A stretch of DNA of 64,000 nucleotides from Cloacibacillus sp. An23 (GTDB lineage Bacteria; Synergistota; Synergistia; Synergistales; Synergistaceae), in NCBI RefSeq assembly GCF_002159945.1, contig NZ_NFJQ01000008.1, positions 1 through 64,000 of the forward strand. Direction: 5' to 3'. Shown piece after piece: positions 16,571-24,650 of this stretch (position 1 is the first letter of the stretch; each line of letters begins with the position of its first letter). The notes under the pieces are model-generated. The model made no database searches. It was not told the DNA's origin and worked only from the letters and a program-made list of their open reading frames with translations. The position numbers and the translations under genes were made by a program.

Positions 16571-17290
16571 GTGAAACGTATGGAACTTCCTGGAATTGCC
16601 ATAGAAAACGAAAATATCGCGGAGGGCGGCCTCTGCGTGATGGTCCTCGGCGGGCGCGCGCCGTCGCCTGAATTTCTCGCGCGCGCCGCGGAGTACGGCG
16701 AAGTGTGGGCCGTGGACAGGGGAGTAGAAGCCTGCCGCGCGGCGGGGATAGTCCCCGCGATGCTCGTCGGCGACCGAGACAGCGGAAGCGCGGAGGCGTG
16801 GCGCTGGGCCGAGGAGAACGGCGCGCCGGTGCGCGAGTATCAGAGCGACAAGGATCTGACGGATTTTCAGCTCGCTCTGAAAATATTTGTTGAATCGCAT
16901 AAAAATAACGGGAAAAAATTGTTTCTGACCGGCGCGCTCGGCGGGAGATTCGACCATTTATGGAGCCTCGTCATATCTTTTTTGAACCTCGCGCCGCGAG
17001 GCGTTCAGCTCTGCGCGGCCGACGACCACGAAGGGCTGCTCTTCCTTCACGGGCCGCAGAGCTATTCGCTCGAGTTTGCGAGGAAGCCGAAGGCCGTCTC
17101 GCTGCTCTCGTTTTCGCCGCGCTGCGAAGGCGTCTGCATATCGGGCGTGCGCTGGCCGCTTTCCTGCGCGGAACTTAGTTACGGCTTCCCCTACGCCGTG
17201 AGCAACCGCGTAGACGGGGACGGGCGCGTCGATGTCTCGTGCGGCTACGGCACGCTCGGCCTCTGCTGGACGTGGAACGACGCATTCTAG
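16571..17290 (+). CDS. thiN: Thiamine pyrophosphokinase
   Basis: A 239-residue enzyme that transfers pyrophosphate from ATP to thiamine to make TPP. The TPK pattern is visible: VMVLGGRAP near the start, AVDRGVEACRAAGI, the MLVGDRDSG metal/ATP loop, SDKDLTDFQLAL, and TGALGGRFDHLW. The C-terminal half forms the dimeric thiamine-binding domain and ends in a YGTLGLCW-like strand. GTG 16571 is chosen because GGAAAGG lies ten bases upstream; ATG 16580 is the alternative. It is divergent from the salvage operon and has no riboswitch of its own. Confidence 0.9.
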   Translation: MKRMELPGIAIENENIAEGGLCVMVLGGRAPSPEFLARAAEYGEVWAVDRGVEACRAAGIVPAMLVGDRDSGSAEAWRWAEENGAPVREYQSDKDLTDFQLALKIFVESHKNNGKKLFLTGALGGRFDHLWSLVISFLNLAPRGVQLCAADDHEGLLFLHGPQSYSLEFARKPKAVSLLSFSPRCEGVCISGVRWPLSCAELSYGFPYAVSNRVDGDGRVDVSCGYGTLGLCWTWNDAF

Positions 17291-17367
17291 CTCCGCCGCT
17301 TGGCGCGTGCCGCCCGCCGCTTAACATGATAGAATAGGCCGGTAATTGGATATAAGGATGTGAGTCG

Positions 17368-17985
17368 ATGTTAGGACACATTTTCTCGCCCGGCGGATTT
17401 GCGAACCTGCTGCTCAGCGTCCCCGCAGTGCTATGGGCGATAACTTTTCACGAATTCTGCCACGGCTTCGCCGCGAAGCTGCTCGGCGACCCGACCGCTG
17501 AGCGCGAGGGACGGCTCTCGCTCAACCCGCTCGACCATATCGACCCGATAGGCGCGCTCTGCCTTCTGCTCTTCCGCTTCGGCTGGGCGAAGCCCGTGCC
17601 GATAGACACGCGCTACTTCAAGCACCCGAAGCGCGACATAATAATCGTCAGTCTCGCGGGCGTCGTAGGCAACCTGCTGACGGCGTTCGTCTGCGCGAGG
17701 CTCGTGAACTTCTTCCCCGGCCTGTTCATGAGCTGGGGCGCGCAGCAGTTCATACTTCTGATGATATACATCAACCTCGGCCTCGCGGCCTTCAACATCA
17801 TCCCGATACCGCCGCTCGACGGCTCGCGCATACTCTACGTGCTGCTTCCGTACCAGTGCATGAAATACTACTACTGGCTCGAACGCTACGGCATGTTCGT
17901 CGTCGTCGGCCTGCTCGTGCTCGGCATATTCCCGTACATCATGTATCCGATAATGACCGTGCTGTTCCACATCGTCATGTTCTAG
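17368..17985 (+). CDS. Site-2 protease family zinc metalloprotease (M50), short form
   Basis: A 205-residue integral membrane protein with about five helices. The zinc motif HEFCH is near residue 30, followed by NPLDHIDPIG and, later, NIIPIPPLDGSRIL, which supplies the third metal ligand (Asp) in M50 proteases. It lacks the PDZ domains of RseP and belongs to the short rhomboid-sized S2P group whose substrates are mostly unknown. It lies ten bases before surE, so the two are probably cotranscribed. Confidence 0.88.
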   Translation: MLGHIFSPGGFANLLLSVPAVLWAITFHEFCHGFAAKLLGDPTAEREGRLSLNPLDHIDPIGALCLLLFRFGWAKPVPIDTRYFKHPKRDIIIVSLAGVVGNLLTAFVCARLVNFFPGLFMSWGAQQFILLMIYINLGLAAFNIIPIPPLDGSRILYVLLPYQCMKYYYWLERYGMFVVVGLLVLGIFPYIMYPIMTVLFHIVMF

Positions 17986-17995
17986 GAGGAAATCC

Positions 17996-18793
17996 GTGAA
18001 AAAGATACTTGTCACCAACGACGACGGCGTCTACGCCGAAGGCATACTTGAACTGGCGCGCGCCCTCTCGTCCGCCGGATACGAGACGCTAGTCTGCGCG
18101 CCCGACAGGGAGCGCAGCGCGTCGGGGCATTCCATGACGATGGACAGGCCGCTCCAGATCAAGCGCGCGGACGCGGCGCTGACAGGGGGGCTCGAGGCGT
18201 GGTGCTGCGACGGCACGCCGACCGACTCCGTGATAATGGCGCTCGAAGCGCTTAAATTTCCTGCCGATGTAGTGATTTCAGGCATAAACCGCGGGCCGAA
18301 CCTCGGCGACGACATCACCTACTCCGGCACGGCCTGCGCTGCGATGGAGGGCGTGATTGCGGGACTTCCGGCGATGGCGGTCTCGCTCGTCTGCGGCTCG
18401 CGCGACGCGGAGCTGCATTTCTCCACGGCCTCGCGCGCTGCGCTCGAAATACTCGAATGGACGCAAAAACACCCGATGGGCGAGGGCGTATTCTACAACG
18501 TCAACGTGCCGAACGTACCGCTCGAAGAGCTGCGCGGCGTAAAGCTCGCGCGCAAGGGCAAACGCCGCTATCATGACAAGATCACCGTGATAAAGACGCC
18601 GTTCGGCGGAGAAGCCTACTGGGTCGGCGGGCGCATCGTAGACGGCGATGACGAAGACACGGACGTGCGCGCCGTGTCGCGCGGCTTCGCCTCCGTCACG
18701 CCCGTGCATCTTGAAATGACGTCGTTCACGGAGCTCGAACGCATTTCGGCGCTCTCTATGGAGCGCGACGTGGACGCCGCGCTCGGCAGATAA
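17996..18793 (+). CDS. surE: 5'-nucleotidase SurE
   Basis: A 265-residue metal-dependent phosphatase acting on nucleoside 5'-monophosphates. The N-terminal ILVTNDDG motif carries the catalytic metal-binding Asp-Asp pair, with APDRERSASGHS, the ISGINRGPNLG loop and the TYSGTACAAMEG segment all present. Translation starts at GTG 17996 after GGAGGAAAT. Length is normal. It follows the M50 protease closely and precedes the argG control region. Confidence 0.93.
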   Translation: MKKILVTNDDGVYAEGILELARALSSAGYETLVCAPDRERSASGHSMTMDRPLQIKRADAALTGGLEAWCCDGTPTDSVIMALEALKFPADVVISGINRGPNLGDDITYSGTACAAMEGVIAGLPAMAVSLVCGSRDAELHFSTASRAALEILEWTQKHPMGEGVFYNVNVPNVPLEELRGVKLARKGKRRYHDKITVIKTPFGGEAYWVGGRIVDGDDEDTDVRAVSRGFASVTPVHLEMTSFTELERISALSMERDVDAALGR

Positions 18794-18844
18794 ACTGAAC
18801 GAAGCGCGCACCTTGGTTCAATTTGAACGCGGAGCCTTGCACTG

Positions 18845-18872
18845 TTGACAAATCCGCGCTATCTGTTAAAAT
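18845..18872 (+). promoter_or_regulatory. Promoter of the argG T-box transcript
   Basis: TTGACA (18845-18850) and TAAAAT (18867-18872) are separated by 16 bases. Transcription would begin near 18879, at the base of the T-box leader. Confidence 0.7.
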
Positions 18873-18879
18873 GCTTCGC

Positions 18880-19176
18880 AAGTTTTGATGAAGGAGGGGC
18901 GAAGGTGAGACTTAAATCTGTCGGACGAATAAGACGTATACGACGAATGTTCCGTCAAGAGCATACAGCTTTATGCGACGACGGGGACATGAATCGGGTC
19001 GTTCGGCGACAGAGATGAGGAGCCACCGGCTGAAAGCGCCTCTCGCAAAGAAGATCCAAATTCCGCACCCCAGAGCATAACCGAACGAAGCGGACATCTA
19101 ACGATGTCAACAAGGGTGGCACCGCGGGTAATTCAGCCCGTCCCTTTCCTGAACGGAAACGGGACGGGCTTTTTTA
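18880..19176 (+). promoter_or_regulatory. T-box leader upstream of argG, probable CGG (Arg) specifier
   Basis: The T-box sequence AAGGGTGGCACCGCGG is at 19112-19127, followed by a terminator stem AGCCCGTCCC (19135-19144)/GGGACGGGCT (19161-19170) and a T-run. The T-box would form the competing antiterminator with uncharged tRNA. Stem I can be drawn from CTGTCG near 18916 to CGACAG near 19012. Its 3' internal loop reads GAAT-CGG-G at 18991-18998, which by analogy with known leaders (GAA, one base, codon, purine) makes CGG at 18995-18997 the specifier. Arginine agrees with the regulated gene. Family firm, specifier inferred. Confidence 0.9.
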
Positions 19177-19217
19177 TGTTTTTAGAAAAAAGAAAAATTT
19201 CTAAGGAGGAAATTCAA

Positions 19218-20477
19218 ATGGCAGAAAGCAAAGGAAAAGTAATACTCGCTTACAGCGGAGGACTCGACACGTCGGTGGCTATTCCGTGGCTTCACGAACA
19301 GGGATACGAGGTCGTTACGCTCACGATGCACGTCGGGCAGCAGGCCGACAACCTCGAGGAGATAAAGCAGAAGGCGTACGTCGCCGGAGCTTCCAAGGCC
19401 TACGTCGTAGACCTGCGCGAGGCATTCATAGACACGTTCGTCTGGCCCGCGCTCAAGGCCAACGCGGTCTATCAGGGAGTTTACCCGCTCAACTCGGCGC
19501 TCTCGCGCCCGATGATAGCACAGGCTCTCATCTGGTGCGCCGAGAAGGAGGGCGCGGTCGCGGTCGCCCACGGCTGCACCGGCAAGGGACAGGACCAGGT
19601 CCGCATCGAAGTCGCCTGCAACGCGCTGAACCCCGACATCGAAGTTCTCGCGCCTGTCCGCGACTGGGGCTTCACGCGCGAGGAAGAGATGGACTACGCC
19701 GCGGCGCACAACGTCCCCGTGCCCACGACGAGGAAGAGCCCCTACAGCATCGACGACAACCTCTGGGGCCGCTCCATCGAGTGCGGAATACTCGAAGACC
19801 CGTGGAACGAGCCGCCGAAGGACGCCTATAAGCTCACCGTAGACCCGGTGGACGCGCCGGACGAAGAAGTGACCGTCGAGATAACCTTCGAGAACGGCGT
19901 CCCCGTCGCGATAAACGGCGAGAAAATGGGCGCGATAGAGCTCATCGACTACATGAACAAGACGGCGGGCAAGGCCGGATACGGCAGGATAGACATGATC
20001 GAAGACCGCCTCGTCGGCTTCAAGAGCCGCGAAGTCTACGAATGCCCCGGCGCGCTCGCGCTCATCGCCGCGCACAAGAAGCTCGAGACTCTGACGCTCT
20101 CCAAGGACGTGCTCAAGACGAAGCGCGAGCTCGAGGTCAAGTTCGGCGAGCTAACCTACGAGGGCTACTGGTTCTCGCCGCTCATGGAGGCGATACAGGC
20201 CTTCGTGGAAACGACGCAGAAGTCCGTCAGCGGCACCGTCCGCATGAAGCTCTACAAGGGCAACTGCATCATCGACGGCATGAAGTCCGACACCTCCGTC
20301 TACAGCAAGGCGCTTGCGACCTACTCCGCCGGAGACATCTTCGACCAGTCCGCCTCCGTCGGCTTCATCAAGATATGGGGAATGCCGATAAAGACCTGGC
20401 GCCAGGTCCACAAGGAGAAGAACATCAACCCGATAGACAAGCTCATGCTCGAAAAGGGCAAAGACGCGACGAAGTAA
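19218..20477 (+). CDS. argG: Argininosuccinate synthase
   Basis: A 419-residue enzyme that ligates citrulline and aspartate using ATP to give argininosuccinate. The N-terminal PP-loop AYSGGLDTSV is clear, and HGCTGKGQDQVR and KSPYSIDDNLWGRSIECG are typical ArgG segments. ATG 19218 follows AAGGAGGAAATTC; an earlier in-frame ATG at 19104 lies within the T-box sequence and is not the start. It stands alone after its T-box leader, with no argH nearby, and is followed by a strong stem-loop. Expression should rise when arginyl-tRNA is uncharged. Confidence 0.95.
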   Translation: MAESKGKVILAYSGGLDTSVAIPWLHEQGYEVVTLTMHVGQQADNLEEIKQKAYVAGASKAYVVDLREAFIDTFVWPALKANAVYQGVYPLNSALSRPMIAQALIWCAEKEGAVAVAHGCTGKGQDQVRIEVACNALNPDIEVLAPVRDWGFTREEEMDYAAAHNVPVPTTRKSPYSIDDNLWGRSIECGILEDPWNEPPKDAYKLTVDPVDAPDEEVTVEITFENGVPVAINGEKMGAIELIDYMNKTAGKAGYGRIDMIEDRLVGFKSREVYECPGALALIAAHKKLETLTLSKDVLKTKRELEVKFGELTYEGYWFSPLMEAIQAFVETTQKSVSGTVRMKLYKGNCIIDGMKSDTSVYSKALATYSAGDIFDQSASVGFIKIWGMPIKTWRQVHKEKNINPIDKLMLEKGKDATK

Positions 20478-20511
20478 AAAACGCGGCGCGTATGCCAGCG
20501 CCGCCGAGCGC

Positions 20512-20546
20512 AAGGGCGCGCCGGACGCAGACACCGGCGCGCCCTT
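20512..20546 (+). terminator. Strong inverted repeat after argG
   Basis: AAGGGCGCGCCGG (20512-20524) and CCGGCGCGCCCTT (20534-20546) form a perfect 13-base stem with a nine-base loop, followed by CGTTTA. The T-tract is short, so it may act as an imperfect terminator or an mRNA-end stabiliser. Confidence 0.6.
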
Positions 20547-20738
20547 CGTTTATACTTATCGGACGGCGCAGAAAAGACCGCCGCTTTCCGCAGCCTGTTT
20601 CCGGCTCCGGTCCCTCTGTGGCGCGGGGATCAGAGCTCCCTCGCCGCGCGGCTTCCGAGAAAAGCTTCGCTCGAGGAAGAAAGATGCGGCGCTTTTTTGC
20701 CGCCGGTCAAAACCATACGCTTTGTGGGAGGCGCGCGC

Positions 20739-21362
20739 GTGTATTCCGTTTCCGATTTGACGCTGCTGGAGGCTATTGGGGTCGTCAGCTTCGCTTTGAG
20801 CGGGGCCTATGCGGCTATTCAGAGAAAGATGGACGTTTTCGGCGTCCTGATACTGGCTTTTACCGCGGCGTGCGGCGGCGGGATACTGCGCGACGTCGTT
20901 ATGGACAGGGGAATCCCTGCGTTTTTCTCAAATTACCGCGCCGCGGCTCTCGTATGCGCCTCGGTCGCCGCAGTCGCGGTTTTTCCCGGCTTGTTCAGGA
21001 CGGGGCTGTTCGTGACGGCGCTGGACGCCGTCGGGCTGGCTTTCTTTTCCGTAGACGCCGGGCTGAAAGCGATGGCTCTCGACTACAGCCTCATGCAGTT
21101 TCTTTTCTCCGCCGTGATAACCGGCGTCGGAGGCGGAGTCCTGCGCGACGTGATGGCTCAGCGCGTGCCGGTGATATTCAGGAACGACATATACGCGACG
21201 GCGGCGATAGCGGGATGCCTCTTCATGTGGTACGTGAGGCGCGTCATAGGCATCGAATACGCCTCTCTCTGCGCGCTTGTCATAATCGCAGCCGTGCGCG
21301 TATCTACTGCATATTTCGGGGTAAATCTGCCCGTGATGAAGGTCTCGCCCCGGGAGAAATAG
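20739..21362 (+). CDS. UPF0126 / TRIC-like membrane protein
   Basis: A 207-residue membrane protein with about seven helices formed by two similar halves. Each half carries a glycine-rich GGGxLRDV motif (CGGGILRDVVMDRGIP and GVGGGVLRDVMAQRVP), the hallmark of the YicG/UPF0126 family related to trimeric intracellular cation channels. It probably conducts monovalent cations or small substrates in the inner membrane. GTG 20739 is chosen because GGGAG lies about seven bases upstream; a TTG at 20697 would add 14 residues. The 261 bases before it hold only the argG stem-loop. Confidence 0.85.
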   Translation: MYSVSDLTLLEAIGVVSFALSGAYAAIQRKMDVFGVLILAFTAACGGGILRDVVMDRGIPAFFSNYRAAALVCASVAAVAVFPGLFRTGLFVTALDAVGLAFFSVDAGLKAMALDYSLMQFLFSAVITGVGGGVLRDVMAQRVPVIFRNDIYATAAIAGCLFMWYVRRVIGIEYASLCALVIIAAVRVSTAYFGVNLPVMKVSPREK

Positions 21363-21385
21363 CGGCGCTGCGCGCCGTCCTCCGC

Positions 21386-22036
21386 TTACTGCGCCTTCAG
21401 CCCCTCCATCGAAAGTTTCAGGTGCTCCTGGATCAGAGTCGCGCATCTTTCCTCGTCGTGCGCCCGGAGCGCTTCGAGTATCGTTATGTGCTCCTCGAGG
21501 CTCGGGTTCGTGTCGAAGTCGAAGAATGATTCGAAGAAAATCATCTGCACGAAAATGCGCGATAGGACGTTCCTGATATATCCCGCGAGAGCGCCGTTGC
21601 CCGAAGATTCGGCGATTATTATGTGGAAGCTGTCGTTGACGCGCAGATAGGCCTCGAGGTCGCGCCTAATGAAAATCTCGCGCTCGGCGTCTATCTGCTC
21701 CTGAAGCATACAGAGCTGCAGCGGCGTGATGCGGCGCGCGGCCTTGCGTATCGCCATTATCTCAAGAGTCTCGCGCACCTCGTAGGTGTCTATTATCTCC
21801 TGCCGCGTAGGCGAGGCGAGGCAGGCCCCCCAGCCCGGCACTATCTGCACGAGCCCCTCGCTCTCGAGGCGGCGCAGCGCCTCGCGCACCGGCGTGCGGC
21901 TGACGTTCATCTCTTTGGCTATAGATATTTCCGGCAGGCGCTGCCCGCTCGCCAGCTCCTTGTCGAAGATTTTTTTCCTGAGCTGCTCGTACACGAATTC
22001 CGAAGCAGTGTGTCCCGCTCCAGCCTGTATCGACAT
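21386..22036 (-). CDS. GntR-family transcriptional regulator (FadR subfamily, FCD domain)
   Basis: A 216-residue regulator. The N-terminal winged helix-turn-helix (about residues 10-75) includes the recognition pattern ISIAKEMNVSRTPVREAL. The C-terminal all-helical FCD domain carries likely metal/effector ligands in VNDSFH and EEHITI. Such regulators sense small carboxylates or amino-acid derivatives. The start MSIQAG at 22036 is preceded by TAGGAGTG. It is divergent from the SDR/GcvP-like operon, and a TGTATACA dyad lies at that operon's promoter, so it probably controls those genes and perhaps itself. Effector unknown. Confidence 0.9.
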   Translation of the reverse strand: MSIQAGAGHTASEFVYEQLRKKIFDKELASGQRLPEISIAKEMNVSRTPVREALRRLESEGLVQIVPGWGACLASPTRQEIIDTYEVRETLEIMAIRKAARRITPLQLCMLQEQIDAEREIFIRRDLEAYLRVNDSFHIIIAESSGNGALAGYIRNVLSRIFVQMIFFESFFDFDTNPSLEEHITILEALRAHDEERCATLIQEHLKLSMEGLKAQ

Positions 22037-22365
22037 GGTAATCACTCCTATTGTATATCTCTTCGTATCACGGCAAAGTCCCGGCGGCTGAAAGCGCTCC
22101 GCGTCCGCGCGCCCGTGAAAAATTCCGTCCTTCATAACGCGGACGCGAACTCCGGCGCTTTCCGCGATGCCGCGCGCATTGCTGAGAATCTCATGGCGCG
22201 GCGCAAAACGCCGGCGTCCGCTGAAGAGCCGACCGCTGCCGGCGCTTTCCCACGCGCGTCCGGCGTCCCGCTCCCAGCCGCCGGCTTCGCGCAGTTTCCA
22301 CGGAGCGGGGCGCGCGCCGCCCGGAGCGCAAAACCCTCCGCGGCTTCGCCGGGCGCGCCGGAGTA

Positions 22366-22394
22366 TTGACTTTTAGCTTACCATATTATAAAGT
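22366..22394 (+). promoter_or_regulatory. Putative promoter of the SDR/GcvP-like operon
   Basis: TTGACT at 22366-22371 is followed 17 bases later by TAAAGT (22389-22394), with TATAAA also present at 22387. It lies in the 420-base intergenic region (22037-22456) between the GntR gene and the operon. The rest of that region is GC-rich and shows nothing I recognise. Confidence 0.5.
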
Positions 22395-22405
22395 ATTCGC
22401 AGGAT

Positions 22406-22425
22406 TTAGTGTATACAGTGCATAC
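22406..22425. promoter_or_regulatory. Candidate GntR operator
   Basis: The perfect dyad TGTATACA (22410-22417), followed by a second GCATAC-like half-site (to 22425), lies just downstream of the putative -10 element. FadR-type GntR regulators bind short A/T-centred palindromes, so this is the best candidate site for the divergent regulator. Inference only. Confidence 0.4.
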
Positions 22426-22456
22426 GGAAAAATTTAACAAGTTAGGAGAGATAGAC

Positions 22457-23239
22457 ATGCTGGATCTGAACAAGCTCTGCGGCATGAACGGCAAGACCGC
22501 GATAATCACCGGCGCCGCCTCCGGCATCGGAGCGGGCATCGCGCGTTTCTTCGCGGACGCCGGCGTCAGCGTCGTCATCGCCGACATCAACGAAGAGCTG
22601 GGCCGCAAGGTCGAGAAGGAGATAAACGACGCGGGCGGACACGCGGAGTTCATGCGCTGCGACGTGACGAAAGAGGCCGACTGCAAGGCCGTCGCCGACG
22701 CGGTTGCGGCGAAGTATCCGCGCATAGACATACTCGTGAACTGCGCGGGCGTCGCGCGCCGCCGCACGGTCGAGACGCTTGAGGAGAAAGACTGGGACCT
22801 CGCGATCAACGTTACGCTCAAGAGCGTCTTCCTTATGAGCAAGCACGTAGTGCCTTACATGAAGAAGGCCGGCGGCGGAAAGATAGTCAACATAGGCTCG
22901 GGCTGGGCGCTCAAAGGCGGCGACCACGCCGTCTCCTACTGCGCGGCGAAGGGCGGCGTCTGGAATATGACGCGCGCGATGGCGATAGACCACGGCCCCG
23001 ACAACATCAATGTGAACTGCGTCTGCCCGGGCGACATCGATACTCCGATGCTCAAGAGCGAGTGCGAGCAGCTCGGCGGCGTATATGACGACAAATATAA
23101 GGAAGAGTGCGCGCAGCGCCCGATGGCCCGCCTCGGCACGCCGCAGGACGTCGCTATGTGCGTTTTCTTCCTCTGCAGCGGAATGGCCCCGTGGGTCACT
23201 GGCTCGTCGCTCGTCGTGGACGGCGGCGGAATTGCGTAA
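22457..23239 (+). CDS. Short-chain dehydrogenase/reductase
   Basis: A 260-residue classical SDR, NAD(P)-dependent and cytoplasmic. The Rossmann motif TGAASGIG, the NCAGVA stretch, a catalytic Ser in IGSGWAL and the YxxxK pair in YCAAK are all visible. The substrate is not evident; 3-oxoacyl-ACP-reductase-like sequences often prove to be sugar-alcohol or hydroxy-acid dehydrogenases. ATG 22457 follows TTAGGAGAG. It is the first gene of an operon with two GcvP-like subunits and a COG3199 kinase, ten bases before the next start. Confidence 0.88.
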   Translation: MLDLNKLCGMNGKTAIITGAASGIGAGIARFFADAGVSVVIADINEELGRKVEKEINDAGGHAEFMRCDVTKEADCKAVADAVAAKYPRIDILVNCAGVARRRTVETLEEKDWDLAINVTLKSVFLMSKHVVPYMKKAGGGKIVNIGSGWALKGGDHAVSYCAAKGGVWNMTRAMAIDHGPDNINVNCVCPGDIDTPMLKSECEQLGGVYDDKYKEECAQRPMARLGTPQDVAMCVFFLCSGMAPWVTGSSLVVDGGGIA

Positions 23240-23248
23240 GGAGGCGCT

Positions 23249-24637
23249 ATGATGGCGAAGAAGATGTTCCCCTACATTCCGAACTCCGAGGAGAAGATCC
23301 AGCGCGAAATGCTGGATTTCATCGGAGTGAATTCCATTGAAGATTTGATTTCCGACATTCCCGAGGATATGCGTATGAACCACAAGATGGCGCTGCCGGA
23401 GCCGTACTGCGACGAGTCCGGCCTCGTGCGCCACGTCAACGGCATCCTCGCGAAGAACAAGACGGCGAAGGAGCTTATCTGCTTCCTCGGCGCGGGCTGC
23501 TACAACCGCTACGTCCCGGCTCTCGTGGATGAGGTGGTGAACCGCTCCGAGTTCCTCACCGCCTACGCGGGCGAGCCCTACGAGGACCACGGCCGCTTCC
23601 ATGCGATGTTCGAGTACCAGTCGATGATGGCCGAGCTGCTCGACATGGACGTCTGCAACGTGCCGAACTACGACGGCGCTCAGGCCGTAGGCACCGCGCT
23701 GCGCATGGCCTGCCGCATCACGCACAGGAACGAGGTCGTTGTGCCGAAGAACATCAACCCCGACACTCTGCGCGCGGTTCAGACCTACCTCCAGCCCGAC
23801 GTCAAGATAACCTTCACGGACTACAACCCGAAGACGGGCCGCATCTGCCTCGACTGCCTCAAGAAGAACCTGACGGAGAACGCAGCGGCGGTGCTCGTCA
23901 TGAATCCGAACTTCTTCGGCATCATCGAAGAGCGCGCGCAGGATATAGCGGACATGGCGCACGAGAAGGGCGCTCTGCTCGTCGCCTACGTCGAGCCGTC
24001 CACGCTCGGCCTGCTCACGCCTCCGTCGCAGTACGGCGCGGACATCGCCTGCGGCGACATCCAGGCTCTTGGCATGCACATGAACTACGGCGGCGGCGTC
24101 GCGGGCTTCATCGCGACGAAGGACGAGCCGCGATTCGTAGATGAATATCCGTCGCGCCTCTTCGGCATCGCGCCGACGAGCGAGGGCGAGTGGGGCTTCG
24201 GCGACGTCCTCTGGGAGCGCACCTCGTTCGCGAACCGCGACCACGCTAAGGAATTCGTCGGGACGCACGCGGCGCTCTGGGGCATCGCGGCCGGCGTCTA
24301 CCTCGCCTCGATGGGGCCGCAGGGCATGAAGGAGCTCGGCGAGGCCGTGCTCCAGCGCCAGGTCTGCCTCAAAAAGAACCTCGCCGGGCTCAAGGGCGTT
24401 TCGCTCGATAAATTCTCCGGCACGCCGTTCCAGGAGTTCGTCGTTGATTTCTCGGCGAGCGGAAAGACCGTGAAGGAGATAAACGCGGCGCTGCTCGAGC
24501 GCGGCATACTCGGCGGCTACGACCTCGGCGCGGCCTTCCCCGAGCTTGAGGGATGCGCGCTGCTCGCGGTCACGGAGCAGACTTCGGCCGACGACATAAA
24601 GGCGCTCGTCTCGGCCCTCGGCGAGATTCTGGCGTAA
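23249..24637 (+). CDS. gcvPA: Glycine dehydrogenase (decarboxylating) subunit 1-like protein
   Basis: A 462-residue protein matching the N-terminal half of glycine decarboxylase (P-protein). Typical segments are FLGAGCYNRYVPALV, EFLTAYAGEPYE, LLDMDVCNVPNYDGA, and LGMHMNYGGGVAGF. In two-subunit P-proteins this half pairs with GcvPB, encoded next, to decarboxylate glycine with PLP and load the aminomethyl group on lipoyl-GcvH. No gcvH or gcvT is nearby, so this may be a paralogue with another substrate. ATG 23249 and ATG 23252 are both possible starts after AAGGAGG. The name reflects the family, not proven function. Confidence 0.8.
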   Translation: MMAKKMFPYIPNSEEKIQREMLDFIGVNSIEDLISDIPEDMRMNHKMALPEPYCDESGLVRHVNGILAKNKTAKELICFLGAGCYNRYVPALVDEVVNRSEFLTAYAGEPYEDHGRFHAMFEYQSMMAELLDMDVCNVPNYDGAQAVGTALRMACRITHRNEVVVPKNINPDTLRAVQTYLQPDVKITFTDYNPKTGRICLDCLKKNLTENAAAVLVMNPNFFGIIEERAQDIADMAHEKGALLVAYVEPSTLGLLTPPSQYGADIACGDIQALGMHMNYGGGVAGFIATKDEPRFVDEYPSRLFGIAPTSEGEWGFGDVLWERTSFANRDHAKEFVGTHAALWGIAAGVYLASMGPQGMKELGEAVLQRQVCLKKNLAGLKGVSLDKFSGTPFQEFVVDFSASGKTVKEINAALLERGILGGYDLGAAFPELEGCALLAVTEQTSADDIKALVSALGEILA

Positions 24638-24650
24638 AGGAGGCCCGGCA

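Noticed and set aside
19104-19217. Upstream in-frame ATG extending ArgG by 38 residues
   Set aside because: The extension lies across the T-box and terminator; ATG 19218 has a strong ribosome site and gives the usual ArgG start.
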